From NCBI GenBank assembly GCA_031425695.1, contig JANPJV010000047.1:4945-68944 (forward strand): a DNA stretch of 64,000 bases. Reading direction: 5' to 3'. Positions 53,297 through 61,356 of this stretch are shown here, one piece after another. Source of the DNA: JANPJV01 sp031425695 (GTDB taxonomy: Bacteria; Pseudomonadota; Gammaproteobacteria; Xanthomonadales; SZUA-5). The notes beneath the pieces were generated by a model. That model did no database searches. It was not told where the DNA came from and saw only the letters and a list, made by a program, of their open reading frames with translations. Both the position numbers and the translations under genes were made by a program. Position 1 is the first letter of the stretch, and every line of letters starts with the position of its first letter.

Positions 53297-53370
53297 GTTT
53301 GTCCTGGGGTGGGAAAGCTTGCTGGAACATAACTGCGCGCGGGCGCGTCCACAATCACATCACGACTTAT

Positions 53371-53388
53371 GAGCGCTTGCGCACCGAA
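53371..53388 (+). promoter_or_regulatory. shared palindromic motif upstream of DUF883 gene
   Basis: GAGCGCTTGCGCACCGAA, 60 bases before the start of the DUF883-like gene. It matches the sites at 8220, 52024 and 56718. Confidence 0.5.
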
Positions 53389-53448
53389 CCTGCACGGGGC
53401 GGGTCCTAGTCTGCACTTCGAAGCCACGCAGAAATAAAGGGAACGCGC

Positions 53449-53823
53449 ATGAACCGCAATGAATCCAACGGCCGCACCGAAGATGTGGTGGTCGTCAGCA
53501 ATGGCAACGGTGTCCACAAGCTCGATACCGCACCGGCAGAAGACACGTCGGGGAAGACCGATTTTTCCGACAAGCTCGCGCAGGTCAGCGACAAGATCGT
53601 GCTCGGGGCGCACAAGGCGCAGGAGAAGATTGTCGATTTCGGTCACAAGGTGGCGGAAAAGGCCGGGCAGGCCAAGGATAAGGCCGGCGTGTTGGGCGAG
53701 CAGGCTTTCGACCAGGCCAAATACTTTGGTGGCGAAGTCGGCGTCCAGGCGCGGACGCATCCCCTGCTGCTGGTCGGCGTCGCCGTGGTTGCCGGCGCCC
53801 TGATCGCGCGCATCGGTCGCTGA
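53449..53823 (+). CDS. DUF883/ElaB-YqjD-like membrane-anchored stress protein
   Basis: A 124-residue protein. A polar N-terminal half is followed by a helical Lys/Ala/Glu region (AHKAQEKIVDFGHKVAEKAG), then the C-terminal anchor ARTHPLLLVGVAVVAGALIA with Arg. This tail-anchored layout is that of ElaB/YqjD/YgaM proteins, which bind ribosomes at the inner membrane in stationary phase. The start follows AAGGGAACGCGC. The gene at 53827 starts three bases after the stop, so the two are co-translated. Confidence 0.85.
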   Translation: MNRNESNGRTEDVVVVSNGNGVHKLDTAPAEDTSGKTDFSDKLAQVSDKIVLGAHKAQEKIVDFGHKVAEKAGQAKDKAGVLGEQAFDQAKYFGGEVGVQARTHPLLLVGVAVVAGALIARIGR

Positions 53824-53826
53824 GCC

Positions 53827-54219
53827 ATGGCGACCGCCCGCACTGAACATCTCGAGACGCCGTCGCCGAGGCCGCGCCGCAAGCGCGTGCGCAGCACCTT
53901 GTTGCAGCGGACTTTTGGACCCGAATCGGCGCTACAGCACACCTTCGGTCCCGAATCGGCCCTGCGCGAACGCCTCGATCGGCTCGCCGAGCATCCCAAG
54001 GGTGAGCTGTACCTCGGTGCGGGTGTGCTCGGGATGCTCTCGATCCTGGCCATCCCGCCGCGTGGCTGGGCGGCTATCGGGGGCGGCTTGTTCGGCGCCA
54101 CCGCATGGCTGATCCGTGCGCCCATCGGCGCGGTCGTGATCGGCGTTCTCCTGGCGAAAAACTGGTCCGATCCTGACGACCGCATCGTCGCGACGCAGGC
54201 GCGGGTGCAACAGGACTGA
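53827..54219 (+). CDS. small membrane protein co-translated with DUF883 protein
   Basis: A 130-residue protein. An Arg-rich N-terminus contains a tandem duplication (RTFGPESALQ, HTFGPESALR), seen also at the DNA level at about 53908-53970. Hydrophobic helices at about 61-80, 85-98 and 99-112 follow. No family is recognised; it resembles YqjK-like partners of YqjD in gene position only. Terminated by the perfect inverted repeat at 54226. Confidence 0.75.
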   Translation: MATARTEHLETPSPRPRRKRVRSTLLQRTFGPESALQHTFGPESALRERLDRLAEHPKGELYLGAGVLGMLSILAIPPRGWAAIGGGLFGATAWLIRAPIGAVVIGVLLAKNWSDPDDRIVATQARVQQD

Positions 54220-54225
54220 ACTCAT

Positions 54226-54273
54226 CGATCCCACGGAAGCTGCGCCCGGGAGTCCGGCGCTTCCGTGGGATCG
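54226..54273 (+). terminator. perfect inverted repeat, terminator-like
   Basis: The arms CGATCCCACGGAAGC and GCTTCCGTGGGATCG (15 bases, no mismatch) with an 18-base loop, seven bases after the stop at 54219. No T-run follows. It may terminate or stabilise the DUF883 operon transcript, or be another dispersed repeat. Confidence 0.5.
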
Positions 54274-54350
54274 GCGGGGCCAGCAGAACAACTGGCCCAC
54301 GCGTCGTTTGGCTATGTTCGAGTGACTCGAACTGCAACGGATGAAATCGC

Positions 54351-55556
54351 TTGGACCTGAAAAGCGGCTACCCCTTCTGGGCAATCAAGAACGGCCTGAT
54401 CGCGGCCTATCCCAAGCTGCGTGAGCAGCTCGAGGTCGACACGTTGATCATCGGGGGCGGCGTCACTGCCGCATTGATCGCACGCGAGCTCGACGCCGCC
54501 GGCGTTGAGGTCGCCGTCGTCGAGAAGCGCGATATCGGCTGGGGAAGCACCAGCGCCAGCACCGCATTGCTTCAATATGAGATCGACACCGAGTACCTGG
54601 AGCTCGCGCGGATGCTCGGGCCGGAGGCGGCCAGGCAGGCATATCTCGCCTGTGTGGATTCGGTGCGTACGGTACAGAAGCTCGCGCGGAGCTACCGCGG
54701 GGTTGAAGTCTTTCCGCTCAAGAGTTTGTATTTCGCGAGCCATTTCTGGCACGCACCGCGGCTGCGTAAGGAACATGCAGCACGCTCCAGTATCGGCATC
54801 GAGATCGATCTGATCGAGTCGGACATGCTGCGCCGGAAGCATGGCATCGACGCCAGCGTGGGCCTGCTAAGCCATGTGGCGGCGACGCTCGACCCCTATC
54901 AGCTGACCTACGCGATATTTTCGAAACTGCGGCGCGCAGGCGTGGCCATCCACGATCACACCGCGATGACGGGGTTCAAATCGCGGCGCGGCGGGGTCGA
55001 CGTCGAGTTCGACACCGGAGCGACCGTACGCTGCCGTCAGCTGGTCCTCGCGTGCGGCTACGAAGCGCAGAGGTGGCTTGAGCAGTTGGTTGCGAGCAAC
55101 CGCTCGAGTTATGCCTATGTCACCGACCCGCAGGACGAGCTCGGGACGCTCGACGAATGCATGATCTGGGAATCCGCGCGACCGTACCTCTACCTGCGGC
55201 GCACCCGCGACCGCCGCATCGTGATTGGCGGCGAAGACGATGCAATCGACATCCCCGCAAGACGCGACGCCCGGCTCGCCAAGAAAGTAGAGCGCCTACG
55301 CCAGCGCGCGAATAAGTTACTGCCTGATATGAACTGGACGCCCGCCTTTGCATGGGCCGGCACGTTCGCCGAAACCAAGGATGGCCTTCCCTGGTTTGGT
55401 CCGCATGAGCAGCATGGCCCACACGTCCATTTCGCCATGGCTTACGGCGGCAATGGGATCACCTACAGCCAGCTCGGCGCGGAGATCTTCGCGCAGACAT
55501 TGCGCGGGGAGAAGCATCCCTTGCAGAAACTGTTTTCGTTCCTGCGCACGTCGTAG
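54351..55556 (+). CDS. FAD-dependent oxidoreductase, DAO/GlpO-like
   Basis: A 401-residue DadA-type flavoprotein. FAD-binding DTLIIGGGVTAALIARELDA (30-49), substrate/FAD contact GWGSTSASTALLQYEIDTE, and C-terminal PAFAWAGTFAETKDGLPWFG with AYGGNGITYSQ. This matches the family of amino acid or glycerol-type oxidases; the substrate is unknown. No ATG fits; TTG at 54351 is the likely start, about 21 residues before the fold. The nearby ATG at 54341 is out of frame. Confidence 0.88.
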   Translation: MDLKSGYPFWAIKNGLIAAYPKLREQLEVDTLIIGGGVTAALIARELDAAGVEVAVVEKRDIGWGSTSASTALLQYEIDTEYLELARMLGPEAARQAYLACVDSVRTVQKLARSYRGVEVFPLKSLYFASHFWHAPRLRKEHAARSSIGIEIDLIESDMLRRKHGIDASVGLLSHVAATLDPYQLTYAIFSKLRRAGVAIHDHTAMTGFKSRRGGVDVEFDTGATVRCRQLVLACGYEAQRWLEQLVASNRSSYAYVTDPQDELGTLDECMIWESARPYLYLRRTRDRRIVIGGEDDAIDIPARRDARLAKKVERLRQRANKLLPDMNWTPAFAWAGTFAETKDGLPWFGPHEQHGPHVHFAMAYGGNGITYSQLGAEIFAQTLRGEKHPLQKLFSFLRTS

Positions 55557-55576
55557 GGAACTTAGGATGTGCTCAT

Positions 55577-55652
55577 GGTGGGTCTGCGCTGTGCGCGGAC
55601 GCCTTTGACCGAACATTCTCAAAAGCGTCCCCGCGCGCAGCGCAGACCCACC
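55577..55652. repeat. family B inverted repeat, copy 5
   Basis: The left arm GGTGGGTCTGCGCTGTGCGC, right arm GCGCGCAGCGCAGACCCACC, with GGACGC/GCGTCC blocks inside. It lies between the convergent oxidoreductase and GlsB-like genes. Confidence 0.88.
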
Positions 55653-55668
55653 AACCCCAAGCCAGAGC

Positions 55669-55923
55669 TCAGGCGACCCGCTTCTTGCGGATGAAGGACA
55701 CCAGCACCAGGATCAGGATGGCGCCGATCAGCGCGCCGATGAAGCCGGCCGACTCGCCAGGCTCATACCACCCCAGCGCACCGCCGATGAAAGTTGCCGC
55801 AAGCGCACCGCCGACTCCGACCACGGTGGTCAGAATCAGTCCCATGCCATCGTTGCCCGGCTTGAGCATGCGTGCCAGCAGGCCGACGACGAGGCCGATC
55901 AGAATCGTCCAAATGATGCCCAC
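55669..55923 (-). CDS. GlsB/YeaQ/YmgE family stress membrane protein
   Basis: An 84-residue protein with three Gly-rich membrane helices: MGIIWTILIGLVVGLLARML, MGLILTTVVGVGGALAATF and GALIGAILILVLVSFI, ending in basic KKRVA. This is the transglycosylase-associated protein family (PF04226), stress-induced in many bacteria with unclear function. Start follows GGGAGGGAACC. A family B repeat follows its 3' end. Confidence 0.93.
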   Translation of the reverse strand: MGIIWTILIGLVVGLLARMLKPGNDGMGLILTTVVGVGGALAATFIGGALGWYEPGESAGFIGALIGAILILVLVSFIRKKRVA

Positions 55924-55982
55924 GGTTCCCTCCCTAGTTTGAGATGAAATGACGACCTGCGCTCACGGGAGCCAGGCCGTGG

Positions 55983-56015
55983 AAAAACCGCGCCCGACGC
56001 AAAGGTCGGGCGCGG
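55983..56015 (-). terminator. Rho-independent terminator
   Basis: On the minus strand an 11-base stem CCGCGCCCGAC / GTCGGGCGCGG with six-base loop is followed by five T. It starts seven bases after the stop of the glycine-zipper protein gene (56022). Confidence 0.85.
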
Positions 56016-56021
56016 CAATGC

Positions 56022-56489
56022 TCAGTTCAGCGGTTCGACCCAGCCATCGACAACTTCGACGCGCGAACCCGGACGCAGGCCAAAGGCACGGTCCTGGTCG
56101 AACGTAAAGGTACGGCCGGTGTCCATGCGCACGCTGATGCGATAGATCGTGCGGCCGCCGCGATCGCGTGAGCGATCGTTGGCAATCGCGCCACCGGCGA
56201 CCGCGCCGACGACGGTGGCCGCGCGGCGTCCGTCACCGCTGCCGATCTGGTTACCGACCGCGCCGCCGATCAACGCCCCGAGCACGGTGGCGTTGGTGTT
56301 GCGACGGCTGCTGCGATTGATGCGGGAGATGCCACGCACGGTGCCGCAGGAGCGACAGATCTCTTCATAGCGATCGTCGTCGCGATCGTAGCGGTCACGA
56401 TCGCCACGATCGGCGGAAGCCGGCGTGCTGAACGTCGCGGCAAGCGCAAGCGTTACGACGGTGAGGATTCCTGAGAGTCGAAAGTTCAT
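56022..56489 (-). CDS. glycine-zipper 2TM outer-membrane-type protein
   Basis: A 155-residue exported protein: signal peptide to about residue 27 (SGILTVVTLALAATFSTPAS), an Arg/Asp-rich stretch, then a glycine zipper ATVLGALIGGAVGNQIGSGD and VVGAVAGGAIAND, typical of SlyB/Rick_17kDa proteins. The C-terminal RISVRMDTGRTFTFDQDR is the usual soluble end. No lipobox Cys. It has an intrinsic terminator. Divergent from the DUF3011 gene across a 305-base gap with two shared-motif palindromes. Confidence 0.88.
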   Translation of the reverse strand: MNFRLSGILTVVTLALAATFSTPASADRGDRDRYDRDDDRYEEICRSCGTVRGISRINRSSRRNTNATVLGALIGGAVGNQIGSGDGRRAATVVGAVAGGAIANDRSRDRGGRTIYRISVRMDTGRTFTFDQDRAFGLRPGSRVEVVDGWVEPLN

Positions 56490-56627
56490 GACGTTTCCTT
56501 TTCGGTAGACGGGAACAGGCCGGGAGCCTCGATGCCCGCGGTCTCATCTCGATCGATCGGCCTGGAGCGATGCTCACGGCTTGATGAGAATGTGTGATTC
56601 ACACTAGGCGGGCGAGTGTGATGATTA

Positions 56628-56643
56628 GGTGCGCCAGCGCACC
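56628..56643. promoter_or_regulatory. palindrome GGTGCGCCAGCGCACC
   Basis: A perfect palindrome with core identical to the shared stress motif, in the gap 56490-56794 between the divergent glycine-zipper and DUF3011 genes. It is 139 bases from the former. TGTGTGATTCACACTA (56591-56606) nearby is a second short palindrome of Crp-like type. Confidence 0.45.
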
Positions 56644-56717
56644 CAATCTGCCTCGCGGTGTTGTTGCAGCAGGCCAGCGTTCAGCTGGTCGGTGCCAGCG
56701 TGGTGATGCGGTCGAGT

Positions 56718-56735
56718 GTGCGCTGGCGCACCGAC
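56718..56735 (+). promoter_or_regulatory. shared palindromic motif upstream of DUF3011 gene
   Basis: GTGCGCTGGCGCACCGAC, 59 bases before the start codon at 56795. It matches sites before the CsbD, DUF3096 and DUF883 genes. Confidence 0.5.
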
Positions 56736-56794
56736 CGCCAGAATCCAGCGGCCTAGCGTTGAGCCCGATACCCCGCTTTCCTTGGAGTGCCACC

Positions 56795-57802
56795 ATGATC
56801 AGACATCTACTCACCGCTGCAGCCTTCGCCGGCCTGTTCGTCGCTAGTGCGGACAGCGCGCAGGCGCAGGACAAGATGACCACGTACGGTCTCATTCGCT
56901 GCGAGAACGTCAACGGCGACGGCTATTGCCCGGCAGATACACGCAACGGCGTACGCCTGGTCCGCGAAGTCGGTTCAGAACGCTGCACGCTCGGCCGCAA
57001 CTGGGGCTACGAGCGCGGCGGCATCTGGGTCAGCGGCGGTTGCGGCGCCGAGTTCGAGATCGGGACGCCAGGATCCGATTACGGTTACGGCTACACCTAC
57101 AACCAGGGCGGCGTGATCGTCTGCGCGTCCGACGATCGCCGGCGCGAGATGTGTCGCGTAGACGTGCGTGACGGTGCGCGCCTGGTGCGCCAGCTGAGCC
57201 GCACCCAGTGCGTGCAGGGCGAGACCTGGGGCTTCGAACGCGAAGGCATCTGGGTCGACGATGGCTGCGCTGGCGAGTTCCAGTTGGGTGGCGGTGGCGG
57301 TGACTATGTCGAGCCGCGTCCGCTGCCACGTCCGTTGCCGCGTCCGATCGACGTGCCGCCGCCGCGTCCGCTGCCGAGCGGTGGGCCGACACTGGTGTGT
57401 GAGTCCGATGGTCGCCTGCGCTACTGCCAGACCGGAATCCTCAATTACACCGCGACACTGGTGCGCGAGTTCGGTGACGATCCGTGCATCGTCGGCCGTA
57501 CCTGGGGCCAGGATCAGCGCGGCGTGTGGGTCGACCGGGGTTGTGCGGCCGAGTTCCGCATCCGCACCGGCCGTGATCCTGGCTACATGCCGCCGATCGT
57601 CGATGTCGACGTGGTCCGCTGCGAGTCCTTCGACCATCGTCGAAACTATTGCCAGGTCGCCGACCGCGTGCTCAACGTCCGCCTGCTGCGCCAGAACAGC
57701 CGCTCGCCGTGCATCAAGGGCCGCACCTGGGGCTTCGGTCGCCGCGCGGGTGGCATCTGGGTCCAGAACGGTTGTCGCGCAGACTTCCGCGTCGTCTACT
57801 GA
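56795..57802 (+). CDS. secreted protein with four DUF3011 repeats
   Basis: A 335-residue exported protein. Signal peptide residues 1-25 (AFAGLFVASADSAQAQ). Four DUF3011 repeats follow at about 32-90, 107-165, 199-257 and 273-335, each with four Cys and the pattern RLVRE..C..G..WG...GIWV..GC.AEF. A Pro/Arg linker (RPLPRPLPRPIDVPPPRPLP) separates repeats 2 and 3. Probably a disulfide-rich periplasmic or surface protein of unknown role. The ATG at 56795 has GGAG nine bases upstream. Confidence 0.93.
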   Translation: MIRHLLTAAAFAGLFVASADSAQAQDKMTTYGLIRCENVNGDGYCPADTRNGVRLVREVGSERCTLGRNWGYERGGIWVSGGCGAEFEIGTPGSDYGYGYTYNQGGVIVCASDDRRREMCRVDVRDGARLVRQLSRTQCVQGETWGFEREGIWVDDGCAGEFQLGGGGGDYVEPRPLPRPLPRPIDVPPPRPLPSGGPTLVCESDGRLRYCQTGILNYTATLVREFGDDPCIVGRTWGQDQRGVWVDRGCAAEFRIRTGRDPGYMPPIVDVDVVRCESFDHRRNYCQVADRVLNVRLLRQNSRSPCIKGRTWGFGRRAGGIWVQNGCRADFRVVY

Positions 57803-57912
57803 GCCGCGAGTTTCAAGGCTGGCCCTTTTGCCGCCGGCCCAACGTTTGAAGCAGTAACCCGGGGTGCGCGTTGCGCCGCGCACTTCGGGTTGGTACCTGC
57901 GGTTTTGACCTC

Positions 57913-58030
57913 GTAGAGCGGAGCTTGCTGCACTGCTTTTCTGCCCTGGTTACTGAAATCAAGAGCAGTGGAGCAAGCTCCTCTCCACGTACAACGCAGA
58001 GCCAAGCGCAGTGGAGCAAGCTCCACTCTG
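57913..58030. repeat. inverted repeat GGAGCTTGCT/AGCAAGCTCC (family H)
   Basis: AGAGCGGAGCTTGCTGCACT on the left and AGTGGAGCAAGCTCCACTCT on the right, with a further GCAGTGGAGCAAGCTCC copy at about 57965. The right arm holds the GTG that may start the acyltransferase. Confidence 0.78.
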
Positions 58031-59132
58031 CGGAAGCATTGAACTCCGCAACCGAGTAGGCTCTTCGCGCTTCCCTTCGCGCAGCGCTACTTTGCCGCAC
58101 AATAACTTCCACTTGGTCCGCCTGTTCGCGGCGTTGATGGTGCTGTACAGCCATGCGCACACGCTGGCGGGGCTGCCGGAGCCGCTGTTCCTGGGCTACC
58201 TGCCGCTGGGGCCGGTGGCGGTCTACATCTTCTTTGCGCTGAGCGGAAACCTGGTCTACCAGAGTTTCGCCGCTGACCCGCATCTCGGGCGCTTCCTGGT
58301 GCGTCGCGCGCTGCGGCTCTTTCCTGCGCTGATCGTGGTGACGCTGCTGGCAATCCTCGCCCTCGGGCCACTGGTGAGCAGCCTGCCTGCCGACGCCTAT
58401 TTTGCCAATCCGGCGACGCGCTTCCATCTGTGGAATGTCGCGCTCTATCCGGTCTACTTCCTCCCGGGCGTCTTCACCGAACACCACGTCGCAAATGCGG
58501 TCAACGGTTCGCTGTGGAGCCTGCCGATCGAATTCCTGATGTACCTCTCCGTCCCGCTCAGCCTCGGCAGCCGCGGCCTCGCGCGCATCTGGTTCGCACT
58601 GATTTTCGTGGTTTTTGCGGTGCTGCACTTCACGTGGGTCTGGCCGAGCACCGAGTTGAGCGTGTTCTGGGGCTCGGACCTTCGCCAGGTCGCGATGTGC
58701 GGAATCTTCTTCGCCGCCGGCGCACTGATCCGCGCCTGCGATCTGGAACGCTATCTCAAGCTCGACCTGCTGACCGGTGCCGGCGTGCTCCTGCTGTGCG
58801 GGACGATCGGCCACCACGCCTTCTTCAGCGCGATGTGGATCACGCTGCCGCTCCTCGTGCTCGGCTTCGGCTCGAGCAGCAACGCCATTGGACGCTTCAT
58901 CGCCAGCCGTGGCGATTATTCCTACGGCATCTACCTGTATGCCTTTCCGGTGCAGCAGACGCTGCTCTGGTGGCAGCCGGGAATGGCGTTCTGGCCCTTC
59001 CTCCTGGGAACCATCGCGATCACCGTCGCGCTCGCAGCGCTGTCCTGGCACTTGATCGAGCAGCCGGCGCTGCGCTTCAAGCCACGCGCCCCGGGCTCCG
59101 TAGCCCGGGTAAGCGCAGCGCACCCGAGGTAA
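58011..59132 (+). CDS. acyltransferase 3 family membrane protein
   Basis: A membrane acyltransferase (PF01757) with about ten helices. NNFHLVRLFAALMVLYSHAH carries the conserved Arg/His, then FFALSGNLVYQSF, RRALRLFPALIVV and SLWSLPIEF. It likely O-acylates a sugar or lipid at the inner membrane. The start is uncertain: GTG at 58011 lies in the family H repeat, and TTG at 58092 is closer to the fold. The last residues (PGSVARVSAAHPR) come from the family I repeat, so both ends of the frame are shaped by repeats. Confidence 0.85.
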   Translation: MEQAPLCGSIELRNRVGSSRFPSRSATLPHNNFHLVRLFAALMVLYSHAHTLAGLPEPLFLGYLPLGPVAVYIFFALSGNLVYQSFAADPHLGRFLVRRALRLFPALIVVTLLAILALGPLVSSLPADAYFANPATRFHLWNVALYPVYFLPGVFTEHHVANAVNGSLWSLPIEFLMYLSVPLSLGSRGLARIWFALIFVVFAVLHFTWVWPSTELSVFWGSDLRQVAMCGIFFAAGALIRACDLERYLKLDLLTGAGVLLLCGTIGHHAFFSAMWITLPLLVLGFGSSSNAIGRFIASRGDYSYGIYLYAFPVQQTLLWWQPGMAFWPFLLGTIAITVALAALSWHLIEQPALRFKPRAPGSVARVSAAHPR

Positions 59133-59183
59133 GTCTCGCGAACCCGCCCCGGGCGCGCCCGTGGCTTACCCGGGCTACGGAGC
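59095..59183. repeat. perfect inverted repeat GCTCCGTAGCCCGGGTAAGC (family I)
   Basis: Twenty-base arms with no mismatch (59095-59114, 59164-59183) around a 49-base centre. It lies between the convergent acyltransferase and fatty acid hydroxylase genes and encodes the acyltransferase C-terminus. GTAGCCCGGGTAAGCG-type elements are common in gammaproteobacteria. Confidence 0.9.
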
Positions 59184-59198
59184 GCGCAGCGACCCCGG

Positions 59199-59996
59199 CT
59201 ACTTGCGGAACGGCTGCACCAGCAACGCCAGCACGCGCTGTTCCGGCTCGCTGCGAAAGGTCTCGATGCCGATCGGCATGCTCGCCGGATCGCCTTCAGG
59301 GTCCGTGCGGTAGCTCAAGAACAGCCGATCCCAGAACGAGAAGAAATTGCCGTAGTTACTGTCGGTCTCATGACGCAGCACCGAATGGTGGATGCGATGC
59401 ATCTCCGGCGTCACCAGCAGCTTGCGCAGCGCGGGCTCGAGCGCGGGGGGCAGGCGCAGGTTGGCGTGACTGAACAGCGAGCTCGCGTTGAGCAGGATCT
59501 CGAAGACCAGCACGGCAAGCGCCGGGATACCGAACAGCACCACGACGCCGATCTTGACCAGCATCGACAACCCGATCTCGAGCGGATGGAAGCGGATCCC
59601 GGTCGAGGCGTCGATCGCGGTATCGCTGTGGTGCATGCGGTGCAGGCGCCACAGCAGCCGCGACGAGTGAAAGGCGCGATGCTGGGCATAGATCGCGAGA
59701 TCGAGCACGATCACGCCAAGCACCAGCGGCAGCCAGCGCGGCAGGTCGTAGACCTGCAGCAGGCCGATCTTGTGCTCATCGACGAAAGCGCCGAAGCCCA
59801 CCGCCAGCATCGGCAGCCCGAAGCGCAACATCAGCGTACCGAGCGCGCTGACGGCGAGATGCCGGCCCCAGCGCAGCGCGCTCCCTGCCACGCCGCGGAA
59901 CGGTCGTCGCCACTCAGCCGTTGCCAGGACCATGAGCACCAACGCAAACACGCCAAGCCGCAGCGGCGCTGCATTTGTCAGCATCCAGTCAGCCAT
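59199..59996 (-). CDS. sterol desaturase/fatty acid hydroxylase family protein
   Basis: A 265-residue membrane diiron enzyme. The histidine boxes are HRAFH, HRMHH (LHRMHHSDTAIDAST) and HRIHH (MHRIHHSVLRHETDSNYGN), as required by the family. About four membrane helices precede and separate them. It should hydroxylate or desaturate a lipid at the inner membrane. Upstream lies the divergent DUF3142 gene with only about 22 bases between the possible starts. A remnant of a different member occurs at 29384. Confidence 0.93.
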   Translation of the reverse strand: MADWMLTNAAPLRLGVFALVLMVLATAEWRRPFRGVAGSALRWGRHLAVSALGTLMLRFGLPMLAVGFGAFVDEHKIGLLQVYDLPRWLPLVLGVIVLDLAIYAQHRAFHSSRLLWRLHRMHHSDTAIDASTGIRFHPLEIGLSMLVKIGVVVLFGIPALAVLVFEILLNASSLFSHANLRLPPALEPALRKLLVTPEMHRIHHSVLRHETDSNYGNFFSFWDRLFLSYRTDPEGDPASMPIGIETFRSEPEQRVLALLVQPFRK

Positions 59997-60018
59997 GGGC
60001 GATTCGATTCAAAGCAAG

Positions 60019-61356
60019 ATGCGGATGTCGATCGATCTTGGATTCCTCATGCGGGCGGGGCTTGTGCGGGAGCGGCCTTGGCGAACGTGCTTGCGGGAGC
60101 GACCGTGGCTGCGATTGCCTTTTTGGGAGCAGCCATGGCTGCGATCGGGCTCGCGTGCGCATTTTCGTTGGTTCGCCCTCGCCCTGCTGCTGGTGCTCGG
60201 CGCCTGCGAAGATACGCACCGACCGCTCAGCCACGAAGCCTATGTCTGGCAGCATCGCTGGGATGATGCGCTTCGCGTGGCGTTGGCGCGGCCGCAGCCG
60301 GCGTTTTCCGGGCTGCGCGTACTCGCGCTGGAAGTGGTCGGCAGCAGGCCCAAGACCATTGCGGTCGATTTGGGGATGCTCGCCCAGGCCGCGCGGCCGC
60401 TGCGGCTGGTGGTGCGCATCGAAGGGGCGTTGCCGCCGTCCGATGCGCGCACGCTCGCGGGCGTCCTCAACGAAATCGTGGCCCGCTGGCGAGGGGCCGG
60501 AATCACGCTTGCCGGGATCGAGATCGATCACGACTGCGCGACCGCTCGCCTGGCGGAGTACGCGCACTGGTTGCGTGAGCTGCGATCAGCGCTGAGCTTG
60601 CGAGATCTCTCTATCACCGCATTGCCGACCTGGATCGAGAGCCCGGCGCTGCCCGCTTTGCTGGCCACGGTCGACCACAGCGTGCTCCAGGTGCATGCCA
60701 TCGATCCTGAGGCCCACGCACTGTTGTCGGTTGGAAGCGCCCGTGCCTGGGCCTGGGCATACGCGCAAATCGCGCCGCATGCTTTTTATCTGGCGGTGCC
60801 AGCCTACGGCTTGCGCGTCGAGGCGTCAGCCAACGGGCGCCCCGTCAATGTCGATGCCGAGGGTGATGTTGACACGGCGGGCAGTGGCGGGCGCGAGCTG
60901 CGTGCCGATCCGCAAGAGCTCGCGCGCCTGCTCGCCGATCTTAAGGACAACCCGCCGCCAAAGCTCGCGGGCTATGTCTGGTTTCGACTGCCGGTCACGG
61001 GCGATCGCCGCAGCTGGAGTGCCGCGAGCCTCGCGGCGGTCATGGCAGCGGCACCGTTGCGCAGCGAGCTGCGGGTGGCAGTCGAACACGCGGAGGCGGG
61101 AGCGAGCGACCTGATCGTCGAGAATCATGGCAGTCTGGACCGCCTGGCGCCGATCTCGATCGAACTTCCAGATAACTGCGGCAGTGCCGACGGACTGGGC
61201 GCCTACCGGCTCTACGGGCATGGAGATGATCAACGGCTGAGCACGACCGCACCGCCCTGGCTGCGCGTCGGTGAAGGCGTACGCATCGGCTGGGCGCGCT
61301 GCGAGCCGCAAACGAATACAGGATGGATTCTCGATGCTTCAAATTCGTCGTCATGA
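60019..61356 (+). CDS. DUF3142 domain lipoprotein
   Basis: About 445 residues from the ATG at 60019. A long Arg/Trp-rich leader precedes a hydrophobic core with lipobox (FALALLLVLGAC), then the DUF3142 region: EAYVWQHRWDDALRVAL, LRVLALEV, IEIDHDCATARLAEYAHWLR, LSITALPTWI and YGLRV. The leader includes imperfect copies of a GGGAGCGACCGTGGCTGCGA repeat (60070-60145), so the true start may lie later. The fold is probably a TIM barrel, possibly glycan-acting. The next gene starts 23 bases before its stop, indicating coupling. Confidence 0.8.
   Translation: MRMSIDLGFLMRAGLVRERPWRTCLRERPWLRLPFWEQPWLRSGSRAHFRWFALALLLVLGACEDTHRPLSHEAYVWQHRWDDALRVALARPQPAFSGLRVLALEVVGSRPKTIAVDLGMLAQAARPLRLVVRIEGALPPSDARTLAGVLNEIVARWRGAGITLAGIEIDHDCATARLAEYAHWLRELRSALSLRDLSITALPTWIESPALPALLATVDHSVLQVHAIDPEAHALLSVGSARAWAWAYAQIAPHAFYLAVPAYGLRVEASANGRPVNVDAEGDVDTAGSGGRELRADPQELARLLADLKDNPPPKLAGYVWFRLPVTGDRRSWSAASLAAVMAAAPLRSELRVAVEHAEAGASDLIVENHGSLDRLAPISIELPDNCGSADGLGAYRLYGHGDDQRLSTTAPPWLRVGEGVRIGWARCEPQTNTGWILDASNSSS

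Noticed and set aside
54341..54360. ATG at 54341 as start of the FAD oxidoreductase
   Set aside because: It is out of frame with the FAD-binding domain; TTG at 54351 is in frame.
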